From Argentina anserina (taxonomy: Eukaryota; Streptophyta; Magnoliopsida; Rosales; Rosaceae): a stretch of DNA of 64,000 bases. The position numbers were made by a program, and so were the translations under genes. Location: NCBI RefSeq assembly GCF_933775445.1, contig NC_065872.1, positions 9,920,001-9,984,000 of the forward strand. The letters run 5' to 3'. This document shows positions 11,101-23,634 of the stretch, in pieces (the first letter of the stretch is position 1; every line of letters begins with the position of its first letter). The notes beneath the pieces are model-generated. The model searched no databases. It was given only the letters and a program-made list of their open reading frames with translations, and had not been told where the DNA came from.

Positions 11101-12844
11101 GTACTCAGGGGCGGGCGCAAGACCAAGAACAGCACCACTTCCCATTAGCAATGGCCTGATATATAGAGAACCTTTGCCTGGAGGGGGAACCTGAAACAAG
11201 ATATCGATAACTTTAATACAAGAATTCACAAAGAATTATTCTCACAACAACATCAGGATTGTACGTCATACCCAGCGTTTATTTGCTAACACGGTGGCCT
11301 TCACAGCTTCCACAAATTGTTCAACAGTGGGCGAGGGCATGCACATCCGCTCAGCACCCAACCTCATCCGCGACGCATTTTCCTCTGGACGAAACAAGAG
11401 TATTTTACCATCTTCTTTCATGTAGGCTTTCATACCTTCAAACAAGCCCTACAAGGTAAAACAAGAGAGTGAAGTGGGATTAGTCTCTTCATTGTTTAGA
11501 AGTGAGATAACTTAGTTTTAATATGCTGCTGACTAGTTTCCAAACTTTTTGTTTCAGTTTAATTCCAATTCTCATTGTTTGGTATCTATTTTTATGAACA
11601 ACAAAAAAGGTATCTCCACCGATCTGTAAATGAATACTAGAACTGGTGCAGAATTGTGAGACACTACTCTACAACAGGCTGGATGAAATTTCCAAAAAAC
11701 TCATCATTCAAAATCATCTAGTAGTCTAGCATGAAGAGGATAAATTTAAACAGACAGAGAAAAGTAGCCCAGAAAAGATTGAATCCCACTGAGGTTTCTT
11801 CCATATGGGAATCAAAGAAAAAACAAACACAGAATATACTCTATAATCATATTAGTCATACATGCTTCCTCAATCCAACAAACACACCCCGAAACTTTAC
11901 TGGCAGGGAAAATAGAACTTCGATAACATGAGATACGTGCACGAACTACATATTCCATGAGAATATAACCTCTACCCCTCCACATAAAGTTAGCATCTCT
12001 GATATTCCAAAAACAGAATAAAAAAGATATCATAACTTTCACAGACAACAAAACAACTATAAAGTTTTCAACAACCAACCTGGCCATAATTCAAGACTCC
12101 AGCCGAAGGATGGATTTCAATGTTCCCAAAACGCTGCAATTCACCATCAGAAAAGCTTCCGCCTTGAGCGCATTTCATGACATACATATAATCAGTAGGA
12201 AGAAACCCAAAGCCGAGATTGTCCCATTCTATGTCCGCTACTTCGCTTGTTTCAGGGCTGTGTCCAACAAAGCCATGTGAATACACAAAAACGAATCACA
12301 CTAAAAGCTAAAAAACTCGAACACCAATCGAATCAAATGCAAACATACAGAAAACCAAACAACACAGTAAGAGAAATTAGTCAACTGTACGGAAAGTGAC
12401 TTCAATAACCATAATAACTAACTTGTATAAAGTTTGATCCAAACACAAAAGAAAAAAATCATGATCCAAAAATGGAAAGAATTCCATAAAAAAAAGATAA
12501 CAAGGCTTTTACCGGAGAGTATCAGACAATGTGGCACATCGGCGAATAGGGGAAGGAGGAACCGGTCCATAACAAGCCAAAGGGAGCTGCTTTTGGAACT
12601 GCAACAACAATAATGGTACCAAAAGGCCAACATCAACACTCAGAGAATAATATTCGATTAAAAATCCAATCTTTTTTGATGGGTAGAGAGAGAGAAATTA
12701 TGTATATACCTTGATAGATGGAGAAAGAGAGGAATGGTGGGCGGAGAAGGGGCGGAGGAGAGAGGAGGAGGAAGAAGGATTGCGGGAAGGGGTAAGAAGG
12801 TAATTTGACTGAAGGCCTGCAAGGACGGCGCTGGTGCTCTCCAT
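8196..12844 (-). CDS. BCAT: branched-chain amino-acid aminotransferase, plastid type
   Basis: Transfers the amino group between leucine, isoleucine or valine and 2-oxoglutarate using pyridoxal phosphate, the last step of branched-chain amino-acid synthesis in plastids. Ten exons with GT-AG borders join in one frame: 12710-12844, 12513-12598, 12080-12257, 11272-11448, 11059-11190, 10326-10424, 9718-9834, 8808-8903, 8500-8612 and 8196-8328. The total is 1266 bp, 421 residues, the usual family length. The first ~50 residues are Ser-rich and acid-free, like a transit peptide ([17 protein letters not shown]). Fold-type IV features follow: [51 protein letters not shown] with the PLP lysine, the class IV signature [10 protein letters not shown], and [16 protein letters not shown]. 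The C terminus carries a short extension (NPAKAY) after the usual WTVEL. Start chosen as the first ATG of the transit-peptide frame. Confidence 0.93.
8381..8428 (-). repeat. relic duplicate of the BCAT terminal exon, inside intron 9
   Basis: Read on the minus strand, this intron segment gives [15 protein letters not shown]. That is almost the same as the real end of the gene at 8196-8235, [15 protein letters not shown], with roughly six differences in 37 bases. Upstream bases to about 8485 also resemble the preceding codons, but contain stops at positions corresponding to K and D. This points to an old local duplication of the last exon whose outer copy is used and whose inner copy decayed. 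Confidence 0.7.
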
Positions 12845-12962
12845 ATCTCAAAATCTAAGAACTCAAAACTCAAAACTCAAACTCAAGTAGAAGACTTCGT
12901 ACTGTTGCCAAGTACTTGAACTAAGACCCTTTTGTCCCTCACTGCTGTGGTGGCTGTTATAG

Positions 12963-12966
<4 letters not shown>

Positions 12967-13003
<37 letters not shown>
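12967..13003. repeat. (GA)n microsatellite upstream of BCAT
   Basis: About 18 uninterrupted GA units. It lies about 120 bp upstream of the BCAT ATG on the coding strand as a CT run, the position where plant promoters and 5' UTRs often carry CT tracts. Confidence 0.9.
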
Positions 13004-13005
<2 letters not shown>

Positions 13006-14598
13006 GGGCTGAGTCAGAGCTGGTTAGTCAAACTAGAAAATAGAGATAATTAGGTGAAGAAAACATGAATATGTCACGAATGAGGTGATTGAAAGGAGAC
13101 AAGTATGTATACATCTAAATTTTTTAAAATCTCTAATCCGTTTATGGAGATGTCATACTTGTGTTGTATGTTGTCCAAATCCTTGTTTAATTTGATCTTA
13201 GACTCATACTTGTTTATCTACTACAATAGGTTCTCCAAATCCTTTTGTATTACTCTTCTGAAAATATCTATAAATAATATATACAATGAGCTTTTTTTTT
13301 TCTTTTTTATATGGACGATTTTATTTTTAAATAAAATAAATAAAAATTACAGGTTCTACGAGGAGTTGACATAGAGATATATATGTGGCTAAACTTAAAG
13401 CCGCTCGTGTGTTGACTCGTACTCGGTTTATTTTTAGTCAATTCGGCTCGAGCTCATAAAGTTAAATGAGCCGAGTTTGAATTTAATATTAAATCCGATC
13501 TTGAAAATAAGCCGAACTTCAACCGTAAGTATTCGGCTCGTTAGACGAGTTTAGCTCGTGTGCTAACTCGAATTTGTTAAAAGTTCAGCTCATTTATTAC
13601 TTAAACTTGATTTATTAACTTTTATAATATATAAAACTTAATTTTTATATAAAAAATAATATTAAAATATTATTGAGCCGTTAATCTTCACGAGTTAATG
13701 TCACTTTTGTCACACACAAAACCATTTTTAAAAAGACCTCTCGATTCAAAGGAGAAAACATTGTATGACATATTTGCTAAAATGTGATCTGAAGAGGTCT
13801 CGACATTTTTGCATATCTTAATCTTTTCAGAGAAGCTGCATATAACTGTGTCAATCGGGCAGCGCCACGAAAGTAGCCAGCTACAATGAAATGACTGAAA
13901 TCCTTGTCACAGGTTTCATTCTATGACCCATCAGCTGTGGTTCTTGTACGATTTATAACGAAGATATACGCCCTAACACAAGACAAACACAAGTAATTGA
14001 ATAAACTGGAACTGCCCTCGTCCGCAAGAATAAAGATGTAGATCTCAATAAGCAGACAACCCATGATCCTACGCAGAGACGAGATAAATCATATTACAAA
14101 AGATGCCAACACACCACTCTACAGAAGCCGTTTAAAGATCATACTAGATGAACCAAACAAACACAAACTCCTCCTAACTCACTACTTTAAGCTAAGTCAA
14201 TTACATAACTAGCCAATCCAGCATACAAACCATGCAAAACAGAACTTCTTTCAATGTTGAGAACTGTCGGTTGAGTGATGCACCTGAAGAAAAAGATCGG
14301 GTTAGTGAGCTTAACCTGGAAATCCAGATGAATGTACCTTGGACAAAGATAAAAGTGATAATAACCTGGAAATCTATATAAGCATCAAGCAAACAAACAC
14401 CATGTACTCCACATAGTGAAATGAAGAATAGTTTATATTAAAACTACAAGTGTTCTACCATACTCACGTCTGACAATGCCTGCAGGCCAACTGATCTTTT
14501 CATTAAAGCTTCTGTACATATTTTGAATATCATCTCACACAGCCTGCGAGTGCTTTTCAGATATATCTTTCTCTTGGAGCTGCATAAAAATCCTTGGT
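13004..14598. other. intergenic plus 3' UTR of the CRWN-like gene
   Basis: The part nearest 14598 (about 14200-14598) is probably 3' UTR of the minus-strand CRWN4-like gene, possibly with a UTR intron. A stretch around 13390-13690 repeats the motif cggctcg/cgagccg about five times in AT-rich DNA, as seen in some non-autonomous plant transposons, but I could not define its termini. No gene recognised. Confidence 0.35.
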
Positions 14599-17500
14599 TT
14601 AGACTCGGCCATACTAGAGAAAACAAGGAAAAAAGCAGTAATGAAGCAGCATTTAAATTTGGAAAAGGCATGCAATGAAACAAGTTTTAAAAAGGATGTA
14701 GACATCAGTAGAAGGAAGTTACGCATAAATAAAGGATATCTACTCAAATAGGACATGAAATCAATTTGATATGAATACCGCCAAAAAAACTATAGGTGTA
14801 GCAGATGTCCAATATATTGAAAAGAATATCAGGAATTTGACTTTAGTGGACTAGTGCAGAGGGCTCTGATCACCGTTTATGACTGGGGCATATAATCATC
14901 GATAAAGGTAGTGCAGATTCAAACATACTACTAATGGCACACAGATAAGGGAAAAAATTCCAGCCATGAGAATATTCAAACAGAATGAAAACCCATGTCT
15001 GATAAATAAAACCCTCCAACTGTGACATAAAATCGCTTTTGCAATGAAAAGCAAGGGAACCTATATTAACAGCAATAACTGCTAGAATATGAAGCCAAAA
15101 GCAATGTACTCTTAGACCAGCAAGCATCCTGGGAGAAGTTCTATAGTTAAGCAGGATATAATGCTTCATAGCCACATGAAAAACATTTAGGCAGGTGCAG
15201 ATTACCTGACAATCATCACTAACAAGTCCAACATTCCCCAAGTCAAACTCTCGCATCTTTTCCTGAGCCTTGGGGTCAGAGCTTAAAACACCATTTAGTT
15301 CATGTTGTGGTTCCCCAACAGAATTCTGGGTGTCTAAATTGTCCTCGTTAGCAAAACTTTGTGTCTCAGTTCTATCGCATATCACTTTGGAAACTTTTAT
15401 GACTTCATCTACTACTAAAACACTGTCTTCTAAAGCACCTTCACAAATTTGATCAGATGGCAATGATACAATCTGCTCCTCTACAACTTTCGTCTGGGTT
15501 GACTCGATACTGAAAAAAATACATAATTGCACAGTTAAAAATCAGTCAAATAACTTGAGTGAATGCAACTAACTATCACTAAGATGTCAAATACCAGCAA
15601 AAGTCCTTACCGGTGGGTAATGGCATGTTCCGATGGCTCCACAGTGTTGACTTCTTGCCTCCTTTTCTTGATATTCTGTTTAGTATCTAGTGGATTATAA
15701 CAGTCATTGGAAGACTTTTCAACTCTTCTTTTTCTTCCTCCCCTAACTACCTGATCAGAATTTAAGGCACACCTTTCACCGGCAGATTCAGAATCATGTG
15801 TTGATTCATGTTCAGAATCATTTGTTGCTTTTACATTATCACCAACGGGCACTTCAACTATCACCTTTGGCTCACCAAAAGCATTCTGCGTCTTGCTGAA
15901 ACTTCTAGATGAATGACCATTTCCCACGTACCTATGCCCATTATATTTACTTGATCTCTTCATCTGCTCAGTTACCTTCAAGTCTGATTCTTTTTTAGAA
16001 ATCACAGGACTGTCTTCATATTTCAATTGTTGCTTCTCAGAAGGCTGTTTGAAAACCAATTCAGTGCAGCGTTTTAACCAAGTGAAACGGGCCGAACTGG
16101 GAGGAGAAAAGACTGCCTTTAGCATAGATGGGCTGCCAGAGTTGGCACCATTTACTTTATCATGTGAATTAGGATCATCCTTAGCTGACGTTGCCTGCTT
16201 CAAATATCTTGTAGAAGTTTCTGGGTTGCTGGGCATGGAATCAGATTGTTGCATGTCAGCATCTAGAGCAGCTTTCAAACTCTCCAATTCCTTCAAGTGT
16301 TCAATTTGACGATGAATCTCTTCACTATCCGCATGCAACAATTCCCGCTGCTTCTTCAGCTTCTCCCTCTGAACCCTTAGTTCCTCAATCGAATTATTTA
16401 GCTCAGCCCATTCTTGATTCCTTCTCTCACGATCCACATTTATTTCCACTCTCTCAGTTTCAAGTTTTTTCCTTTCTGAAACAACCTCTTCCATCTCTTG
16501 TGCAGCTTTTTCGTTGAGAGAAGTGATATATTTGAGTTGATTTTTCTTTTCTTGCTCGAACATCATCTCCTTTTCCTTCAAAGAACATTCTAATTCCTCA
16601 TGTTTTTTATCAATACAGTTCTCCAAATCCCTCCTCCTTGTATCAATCTCCAGCAAGAAATCAGCACGTTCTTGTTGTATCTTGCTGAATAACTCAGACC
16701 GCTCACATGCCATCTTATTCATGAAGTCTTGCCGCTCAACGACAAGTAATTCGGCATCACACTTGTACTGATCCCACATTTCATCCTTTTCCTGTTTTAA
16801 GTTATCATGCTCTTCTTTGATAAACTTGGAGAATGCCAACCTTTCCTCTTCTAAGGACTCTGCTTCCTTACACAGCATTTCCCTCTTGTCATCAAGTGAT
16901 TCCCACTCAGATTCAAACTTGGCCTTCTCTACAGCCAACTTTTCTGCCTCAGCCATCAGCTCTAGCCTTTGAGCCCTGACCAAATCTACCTCTTCCTTTA
17001 GTTTCATCTCTAGATCTGAAAGCTCACTTGTTTCAGATTTCAAAATCTCAAACTCCCGCCTGGAACATTCAAGTTGTTTCTTTTTCTCTTCAAGTGAATC
17101 TAAGGAGTTTTGCAGCTCTAGCTTCAATTTGACATTTTCTTCTTTTTCTTTTTGCAAAAGAAGATTATTCTGCTCAAGCTCCTTCTCAGCAGCTCCCAAA
17201 CTCTTTTCTTTCTCATCAACAAGATTAAACCTCTCTGACAGTTCTTTTTCCCTCTCCACCAATGACCTCACCTGAACTTCCAAGTCATATTCCTTTTCCT
17301 TCAATAGATCCTCTCGTTGATTGAGATCCACCTCCCTTAACTCCCAAGCTCGTCTCTTGGTTGCAATTTCAGCTTCTGCCAGTTTGCGCTTAACCTCCAA
17401 CTCTGCATCAAATTCAGACTTCTTCTTTCTCAAACCAGCTTCATGATAGGCAACGGATTTCTTAATCTCATCCTGGATTATTCCCCAATAAATAAATAAA

Positions 17501-19822
17501 TAAATAAGGATGAGAAACTGAACAAATACTCGTTGCCACCGAGCAGAAGCAGATGAAAAATATATCAGACTACGGATAAAGCTAATGTTTAATGATAATG
17601 AAATTAGATATACTCACCGATTCCTTGCTGGCCAGTTTTTCCTGAAAGACGAGAAGCTCTTGTTCTTTTTGGTTCAATAAACCCTCTCTTCTAGTTAAAG
17701 CCTGCAAACACAACCACCAAAACACATTAGTAAAGCCTTCAACAAGTCATATTAGAAGTATTCTGATACTAAAATGGTATTAAATATGAACCTCCTCTCT
17801 GTTAGCAAGGGAAGTCTCAGTCAGCTCCAAATTAAATTTGTGATCATTTAGGGCTTTGCGCTCCTCCTCAATATTCAGTTTTAGGTCTTCCAACACTTTT
17901 TCAAGTCGATCCAGTTCCTGAGATCGACCGAATATTACATCTTCCCTTTGATTCAGCAGAGCTTGCGCATCGAGTAATCTATCCTGTTCTTGCTGGAGGG
18001 ATTTCAGCCTTTCACTTAAAGATTTCCTCTCAAGGCTCATCTCCTTCTCTTTCTCATCACAACTACAATATAAAGAAGAAAAGTAAGAAAATCAGCAAAT
18101 TTTGCATCACGTTTAGCAGTATACAACCAATGAATCACTATTTGATGTCTGAAACACAGTATTGGGGCCAACATTGGAAAATATCAAAGGGCACATAAGT
18201 TGTAGGAATATATGCAAGAAGAGCCCTTGTACCACTGCCATGGCTTATAATGTATAACAACTCAAGATCCGCCATGCAAGAAGTGCTCAAGGGGGGAAAT
18301 AATTCAATGGGAATTTCATTCCCCTCTTACCAACAGCTTAGGTGAGCTGAGGTTATAGGTCCAAATGGAAAGGAAATGATAATTGATAAAAAGTAACTAG
18401 AATGCGTACTCAGTCTTGAAAGATAGAATGTTCCTCCTAAGATCATCTTCACGAGCTTCAACTTCTGCCATCTTTCTTTCAGCAACACGGTGATAACGAG
18501 AAGCTTCTGCTTGCAAAGATTCTGCAAGGAGCAGCTTTCCCTCAGCTTCAGAGAATTTCTTCTGAGCATCCTCCAACATATTACATGCTTCAACTAACTT
18601 ACTCTCAGCAGCAACCTTTGTTTCAGCAGATTCTGCACGCAACTCATGCATCGACTTCTCAATCTGCACAAACATAAAACAAACATTGAGATATTGACAT
18701 ACAAGGATATGGATGACAACAAAAAAAGTTTTAATTGATCATCTTACACTTGCTATACACTCTTCCTTGACTCCTACTGCCTTCTTTAGTCTATCTTCCC
18801 GTTTCCTTGCTTCAGCCAAAGCAGATGCATGTGCAGCTTGCTCACGGTTATTCCTAAGTTCAGCTGTCTCAGAGGAGGCTTTAAGTTGCTCATACTCAGA
18901 ATTCAACCGCTTCTTTTCCAATATGAGAAGACCCATGTGGTGCTGGTGGTCGAAAATCTGAATCAATCTAAACTGGTTAGCAAAATAATAGAACAACCTC
19001 ATACAATATCATCAATCTTGTGTATTAAATTACATAAAGAAAAAAAGAAAACAGATGACAAGATAAGAGAATATACAAATGGCTGCAGTTTGGTCGATTG
19101 TATATTATCAGTTGATTACAAAGAAACTGAAAAATCTTCCTCTCCCTATGATGGCTTACAAAACATGACGAAAACAGATGGAAACCTTTAACGATAGTTT
19201 CTATGCTGTTATGCTGTTTCTTTATTCAAGACAAAACAAAACACAGTTCTTATTCAGTATCAAACAAAACTCATTATATACACACACACAAGTAACTTAA
19301 CTGAATATCGAACCCCCGCACTTACACCCTTTCTCAATTCGGCACAGTCAAACCTCATTTAGTACAAAAAGATTTCTTTTCTACTCCTTCCTCTTTCTTT
19401 AAACCCCAAACTAAAACCCCTGCCTATCAAATAACCAAACACAACACGAAATTCACAACATATTTTAACCAAAAATCCAAATTACATTGCTAATTACATG
19501 CTCTTTTCCTCGAGTTATTCAAATTACTACCTCCAAAAACTGTCAAAATTACCTAAAACCACGATTAATAAACACAAAGAATAAAGTAAAATTGAAATTT
19601 TACAGAGAGAGAAGAAGAAGTGTGTACCTCAGCTTCAAGCTTAGCAATATAAGCAATGAGCGCAGCCTTGTCTCTGCGCTTAATCGACTCCTCATCAAAC
19701 CCAGCCTCCTTGAGCCGCTTCCAGATCGCTTCGTCGCTCACCGGACTCTGCAACACTCTCGGCCCCGGCGTTATCGACAAGCCTCTACCGGAGCCCGGCG
19801 TTATCGACCGCGGACTCGCCAT
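14599..19822 (-). CDS. CRWN4: CRWN4/NMCP-like nuclear lamina coiled-coil protein
   Basis: Plant-specific lamin-like protein of the nuclear periphery that helps set nuclear size, shape and chromatin organisation. Eight exons join in frame: 19628-19822, 18748-18957, 18410-18663, 17792-18062, 17618-17701, 15611-17472, 15206-15509 and 14599-14613. The total is 3195 bp, about 1064 residues, close to the ~1000 residues of Arabidopsis CRWN4. The N terminus has the family head: ITPGPRVLQSPVSDEAIWKR, FDEESIKRRDKAALIAYI, DHQHHMGLLILEKKRL. A long heptad-rich coiled coil fills residues ~80-700, with RRAWELREVDLNQREDL and REWAELNNSIEELRVQREKL-type segments. The tail holds WLKRCTELVFK and basic GGRKRRVEK and KKRRQE clusters, likely nuclear localisation signals. 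The CRWN4 subgroup is chosen from the N-terminal wording. The last exon gives only YGRV before the stop, so the extreme C terminus is less certain. An in-frame ATG at 19867 could add 15 residues. Confidence 0.9.
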
Positions 19823-20195
19823 CACTACGACGCCGGATCGGGCCCCGCAAAACCCTAGAATCCTCACTTCTTCTTCTTCTTCTTCTTCTTCGCCTTCACC
19901 AAATCCGCAGTACTAGTGATCTAGAATAGTCTGTAGCTTTTTCTTTTGCTGCTCTCTATTTGGTTGTTCTGGCCTTTCGGCTCGCTCAGTGTTTGCTTTC
20001 GGCTGCTTGAGTCGTCTCTGGCTCTAGTCTCTGGTTGGATTCGGTTGGGCGAGTTTGGTGGAAAGGGATGGAGTAAACGACGTCGTTTTAGTGGAGTTTG
20101 GGTAATTTGGTTTAAAAAGTAAAATTAGGCCGCCTTTTAATCAGCGGCTTGCTGAGATTCGAGCGGATCCCACTCCTCCTAGCACGTCATCGAGA
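19823..20195 (-). promoter_or_regulatory. 5' UTR and promoter-proximal region of the CRWN4-like gene
   Basis: Immediately upstream of the ATG on the minus strand are a (TTC/GAA)n run (19867-19892) and a telo-box-like aaccctag near 19850-19857, motifs common in 5' UTRs of plant housekeeping genes. No TATA box was identified. The role is inferred from position only. Confidence 0.35.
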
Positions 20196-20590
20196 ACATC
20201 AACTCCCTTCCGGTAGGCATACTTTTAATCCAACGGTTGGGAAATCTTGAGGACAAAAACAGAACTAAAACCCATTATCAATAAACATTTTACCTGCAAA
20301 AATAGTTTTTTCTCTCCCTTTCTCTCCGGACACTCTTCTACCCAGAATCTCGTCTTCTCTTTTTCTCGTGCTCTTTTTCTCTTTTAAAATCCATCAATTT
20401 TACTAAATTCATAAAAGATATCCGACGAAGACCTAACACTAGAAATTGCCGATTAAACTTCTATATCTCATTGTCTCTGTTTTCTCCCCTTTTCCTTCTC
20501 CTCTTCTCAAGAAATTTATTAAATTTGTTGCAAACCTATAGAGGATTCGCCGGCGTCGCCGACCAAGGTTAGCTCTCCATTCATGCACCA
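20196..20590 (+). mobile_element. left arm of a possible Mutator-like (MULE) element
   Basis: Several ordered phrases match the reverse complement of 32090-32600: taatccaacggttg vs aatccaatggttg, aaaacccattatc vs aaaacacattatctc, gccgattaaacttct vs caccgattaaggttct, gttgcaaac vs gctgcaaac, and ccgaccaaggttagc vs ttgatcaaggttagc. Long, promoter-like, diverged inverted arms of about 400 bp are typical of MULE termini. The outermost terminus is not seen on this side, and no transposase lies between the arms. Confidence 0.4.
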
Positions 20591-20647
20591 TGTCCTAATA
20601 GGAAAAACCAATGTGTGCTTGTATTGAGTTAAAATGAAAATAGAAAA

Positions 20648-21438
20648 TTACTTAGTGGTACTAGACCACATTTGAATTAACTAAAAACTCACTTTATGAA
20701 TTTCTTATACAAATTAGGACATAAACTTAAGCCAAAAGAATAAGTAAAACAAAATTGATTAATTAATTAATGTAAAAATATCCAAAATACCCTTATTTTC
20801 GTGAAAATTACCAAGTACCACTGCTAGATCTAACAAATTTCTCTCCTCATTTTTTAGTTTTTTTTTCGGCAAATTTAAGTTTTCCGGTCAAACCACCGGA
20901 AATTTGGAGGTGAGCCAATATATAAAGTTGTTTTTATGTCATGGGCTTTCATTTAAATACCATATTGCATATGTTTTGAGAAAATTTCAAATTTCAAATT
21001 TTACTCACCAAAAATCACAGTAGCAGTTAGTTTCTCATTTGACAGTAGCAGCTAGATTTATAGTCGACAGTAGCAAGTACTTTCCAAGTCGACAATAACA
21101 GTTAGATTCATAGTCGACAGTAGCATGTACCTTTCAAGTCGACAGTAGCAGGTGTCTTCCAAGTCGATAGTAGCAGTTAGTTTTTAACTCGACAGTAGAA
21201 ATTATTTTTTATAGTCGACAGTAGCGGTTAATTTTTATAATCAACAGTAGCAGATAACCTCTCCATTGATAGAAGCAAACACTATGGGTCAAAAAGGGGT
21301 AAAAAGTAGAATATTTTATGGCATGTGACAACTTACCATCATTTGGTCCTTATTTATAAAGTTTGGTCCTTATTTGCTTTATCAAATTAAGTAATGAGTT
21401 ATGTGTAAACTAAATTGTTGTCTGGTACTTTTGAGTAG
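20648..21438 (+). mobile_element. about 790 bp MITE with internal minisatellite, copy 1
   Basis: Bounded by imperfect terminal inverted repeats: ttacttagtggtactagac at the left and the reverse complement of ctactcaaaagtaccagac at the right. A second copy with the same ends and interior lies at 49716-50458, which fixes the borders. No ORF. No target-site duplication could be shown. Both copies carry the same tandem array in the middle, so the array is part of the mobile unit. Confidence 0.7.
21017..21257 (+). repeat. minisatellite, about nine degenerate ~29 bp units
   Basis: Units are recognised by gtcgacagtagcag followed by ttagtttttata-like spacers, with period 28-31 bp. The array is inside the MITE and is shorter in copy 2 (50086-50277), so unit number changes between copies. 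Confidence 0.8.
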
Positions 21439-22673
21439 TTTGTTAAAATGAAAAAGGTTGATCCAGAGGTATTGGAAATATGGTTTAATTAAAGAAGGAA
21501 AAAATTGGGGGCTTTTAGATTATTTCGTAAAAGATCAACAAAATGTGGTTGTATTGTGACTATTTTCCAAAAGGATGAACAATAGGATGTGGCTGAATAA
21601 CTTGTAAGTTATTCCACTTGAATCCCAATGTAGTTATTACTTCCTATGGAAAATTAAATTCATTAATTGATTTTAGTTTTTGAAAATTTGCACTTAGTAA
21701 CTTGACGGTGACTATGGTTATATGGAATTTCTTGATGTAGTCTAGACTATGAATCAGTAAGGAAAATTTTGAAGCATATGTTGGCTTACAAATTCCTCTT
21801 TCGCTGCTTTAGTTTTTGCTTTAGGTTGGCTCAATTTTTTGCTATAGAATTTTGTTTTGGTGCTGTGGTTGTAGCTAATTAAGGAACGACACAAATTCTG
21901 CATATGTACAAATTATTGTTATTGATATTGCAGCTTTTATGGAGATTATTATTGAAATATATGTAGCGCCCATATACACCATTAATAATTTTCATGCATG
22001 ATGACCGAAAATAAATAGATGAGAACAAACATAAACCCCATCAAAGAGAAACTCCTTCTAGAATTATCAAATAATTTTCATATATGATTGCTATTACATA
22101 TTACATAAACAGAGGCTAGATTTTTATCCAACTACAAATTTGCACTTGATACCCCTGACTACAACACTCATATCTGAACTGAGTACAACAGTGATCAGTG
22201 GCCACCACCTCTTCATATCTAAATTGAGATGAAAGACAACTCACAATCATGATCTATTAATGCAATCCAAAAAATGGAAGCATGTAAAAACATAAATCAA
22301 AGATGAGTCGGTGAAAACTTCTATGGACATATAGAATGGTATCCTTAAACGGCAAAAACTTCAACTAGCTTCCACCAACACAAGCTGTCAGTTTAGACAC
22401 ATTTGGAATCCAAAATAATAGTGCAGAAGACTCAATTACAAACATGAGCCTTCTTGGAGTCCATTTGGTAACAGGAGATTCACTTTTAGTACTAAGCCAA
22501 CTTGGGACATGCATAAAATATATGAACATTATTCTGATTTTTGAACACTACCATCACCTAAACTTGCACATTTAGCAACCAAGAAATCACATGTATGTGC
22601 CAGTCCATTAATCAAACAACTTACTCGGTCATAAATGTTTGCTAGGGAACCCATGCATAAAATATATGGATGA
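21439..22673. other. AT-rich non-coding DNA between MITE and Sirevirus element
   Basis: No open frame of note and no repeat partner was seen. If the MULE interpretation is right, this is interior of that element, lacking transposase sequence. Confidence 0.4.
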
Positions 22674-22678
22674 AAATG

Positions 22679-23029
22679 TGAAGGTATTGGCTTTCCTAGT
22701 CAACTCAGGAAATGTGCAAATGTGAGATCTTTCTGTCTCTTATCTAACTGTGTCCATTCTTGGTAAAATTGTTTGTGGTTATCGTTTATGGTGGAGCTTA
22801 CAATTGTGGAGGAGTTCGAGGTTCAAAGATCTGAGGCACTATCCTAGTTTGGTTCAGTTTGATAATGGAATTTTGTTTTTCTGGAAACATGTTCCCTGCT
22901 CTTCTGCTTGTACAAATACTTTTTCTTCTTTTCTGGAAACATGTCTCATGTTCTTCTGCCTTAATCTTGGCAACAGATACATAGGCTTCCTTGATAGTTA
23001 ATAGCTACTAGTTCTTTGTCTTTGTTCAA

Positions 23030-23081
<52 letters not shown>

Positions 23082-23584
23082 GTTTGATATTCTGTGCAAG
23101 ATTGATAAAACTGTGTACATTCTAGAGTGTTAAGAAGTCTGGAACAAACTCATCTCGCATCCTGTGTTGCTTGAGTGATTTTGTGAAGAACAAAATAGCA
23201 TAGATCGTTGAGAAATCTGTCAGAGGAAAGGAGGATACATGTGAAGAGAATCAAGGATGTGACAAAAAGCTCTTGTTCTATGAGAGAGGTTGCAATTGCA
23301 TTGTAGAGTTGCTCATCAGATCCTACTGTGTTAGAGTAGGTGGTTCATTCATCTTAATTATGGAATATGATTAAGATAATTTGAACTATAGCAATGTTAT
23401 AGTTCTATTTGGTGTATTCACCTGGTTGTGTGATAGAACCAGATATTTGTTATCCCTTGTGTATCTTCAAATCAATTCATTTACATATCACAGTGTTTTT
23501 TTCCTTCATTGAGGTTTTTGTACTGTGAATTAATCCTTTGGTTTTGTAACTGTGATTGTTGTTCTAAGCTCCTAGGTACTTTCA
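22679..23584 (+). repeat. 5' LTR of the Sirevirus-type element
   Basis: Begins tgaaggtattggctttcc and ends cctaggtactttca (TG...CA). About 906 bp, longer than the 3' LTR mainly because of a (TA)n run at 23031-23077 that is almost absent from the 3' copy. Confidence 0.9.
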
Positions 23585-23586
23585 AT

Positions 23587-23600
23587 TGGTATCAGAGCTG
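23587..23600 (+). other. primer-binding site
   Basis: tggtatcagagctg, complementary to the 3' end of initiator methionine tRNA, two bases after the 5' LTR. Confidence 0.9.
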
Positions 23601-23634
23601 GTCCACTAGATATACTTAGTGAGATCCAGGGAAC

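Noticed and set aside
15270..15452. short plus-strand ORFs within 15-19.9 kb
   Set aside because: They are antisense shadows of the CRWN4-like exons.
21017..21257. CRISPR-like regularly spaced repeats
   Set aside because: Units are degenerate, contiguous and about 29 bp with no unique spacers of constant size, and the context is a plant MITE. It is a minisatellite.
23587..23600. tRNA gene signal
   Set aside because: tggtatcagagc here and at 34554 is the retrotransposon primer-binding site next to an LTR. No cloverleaf can be formed from the surroundings.
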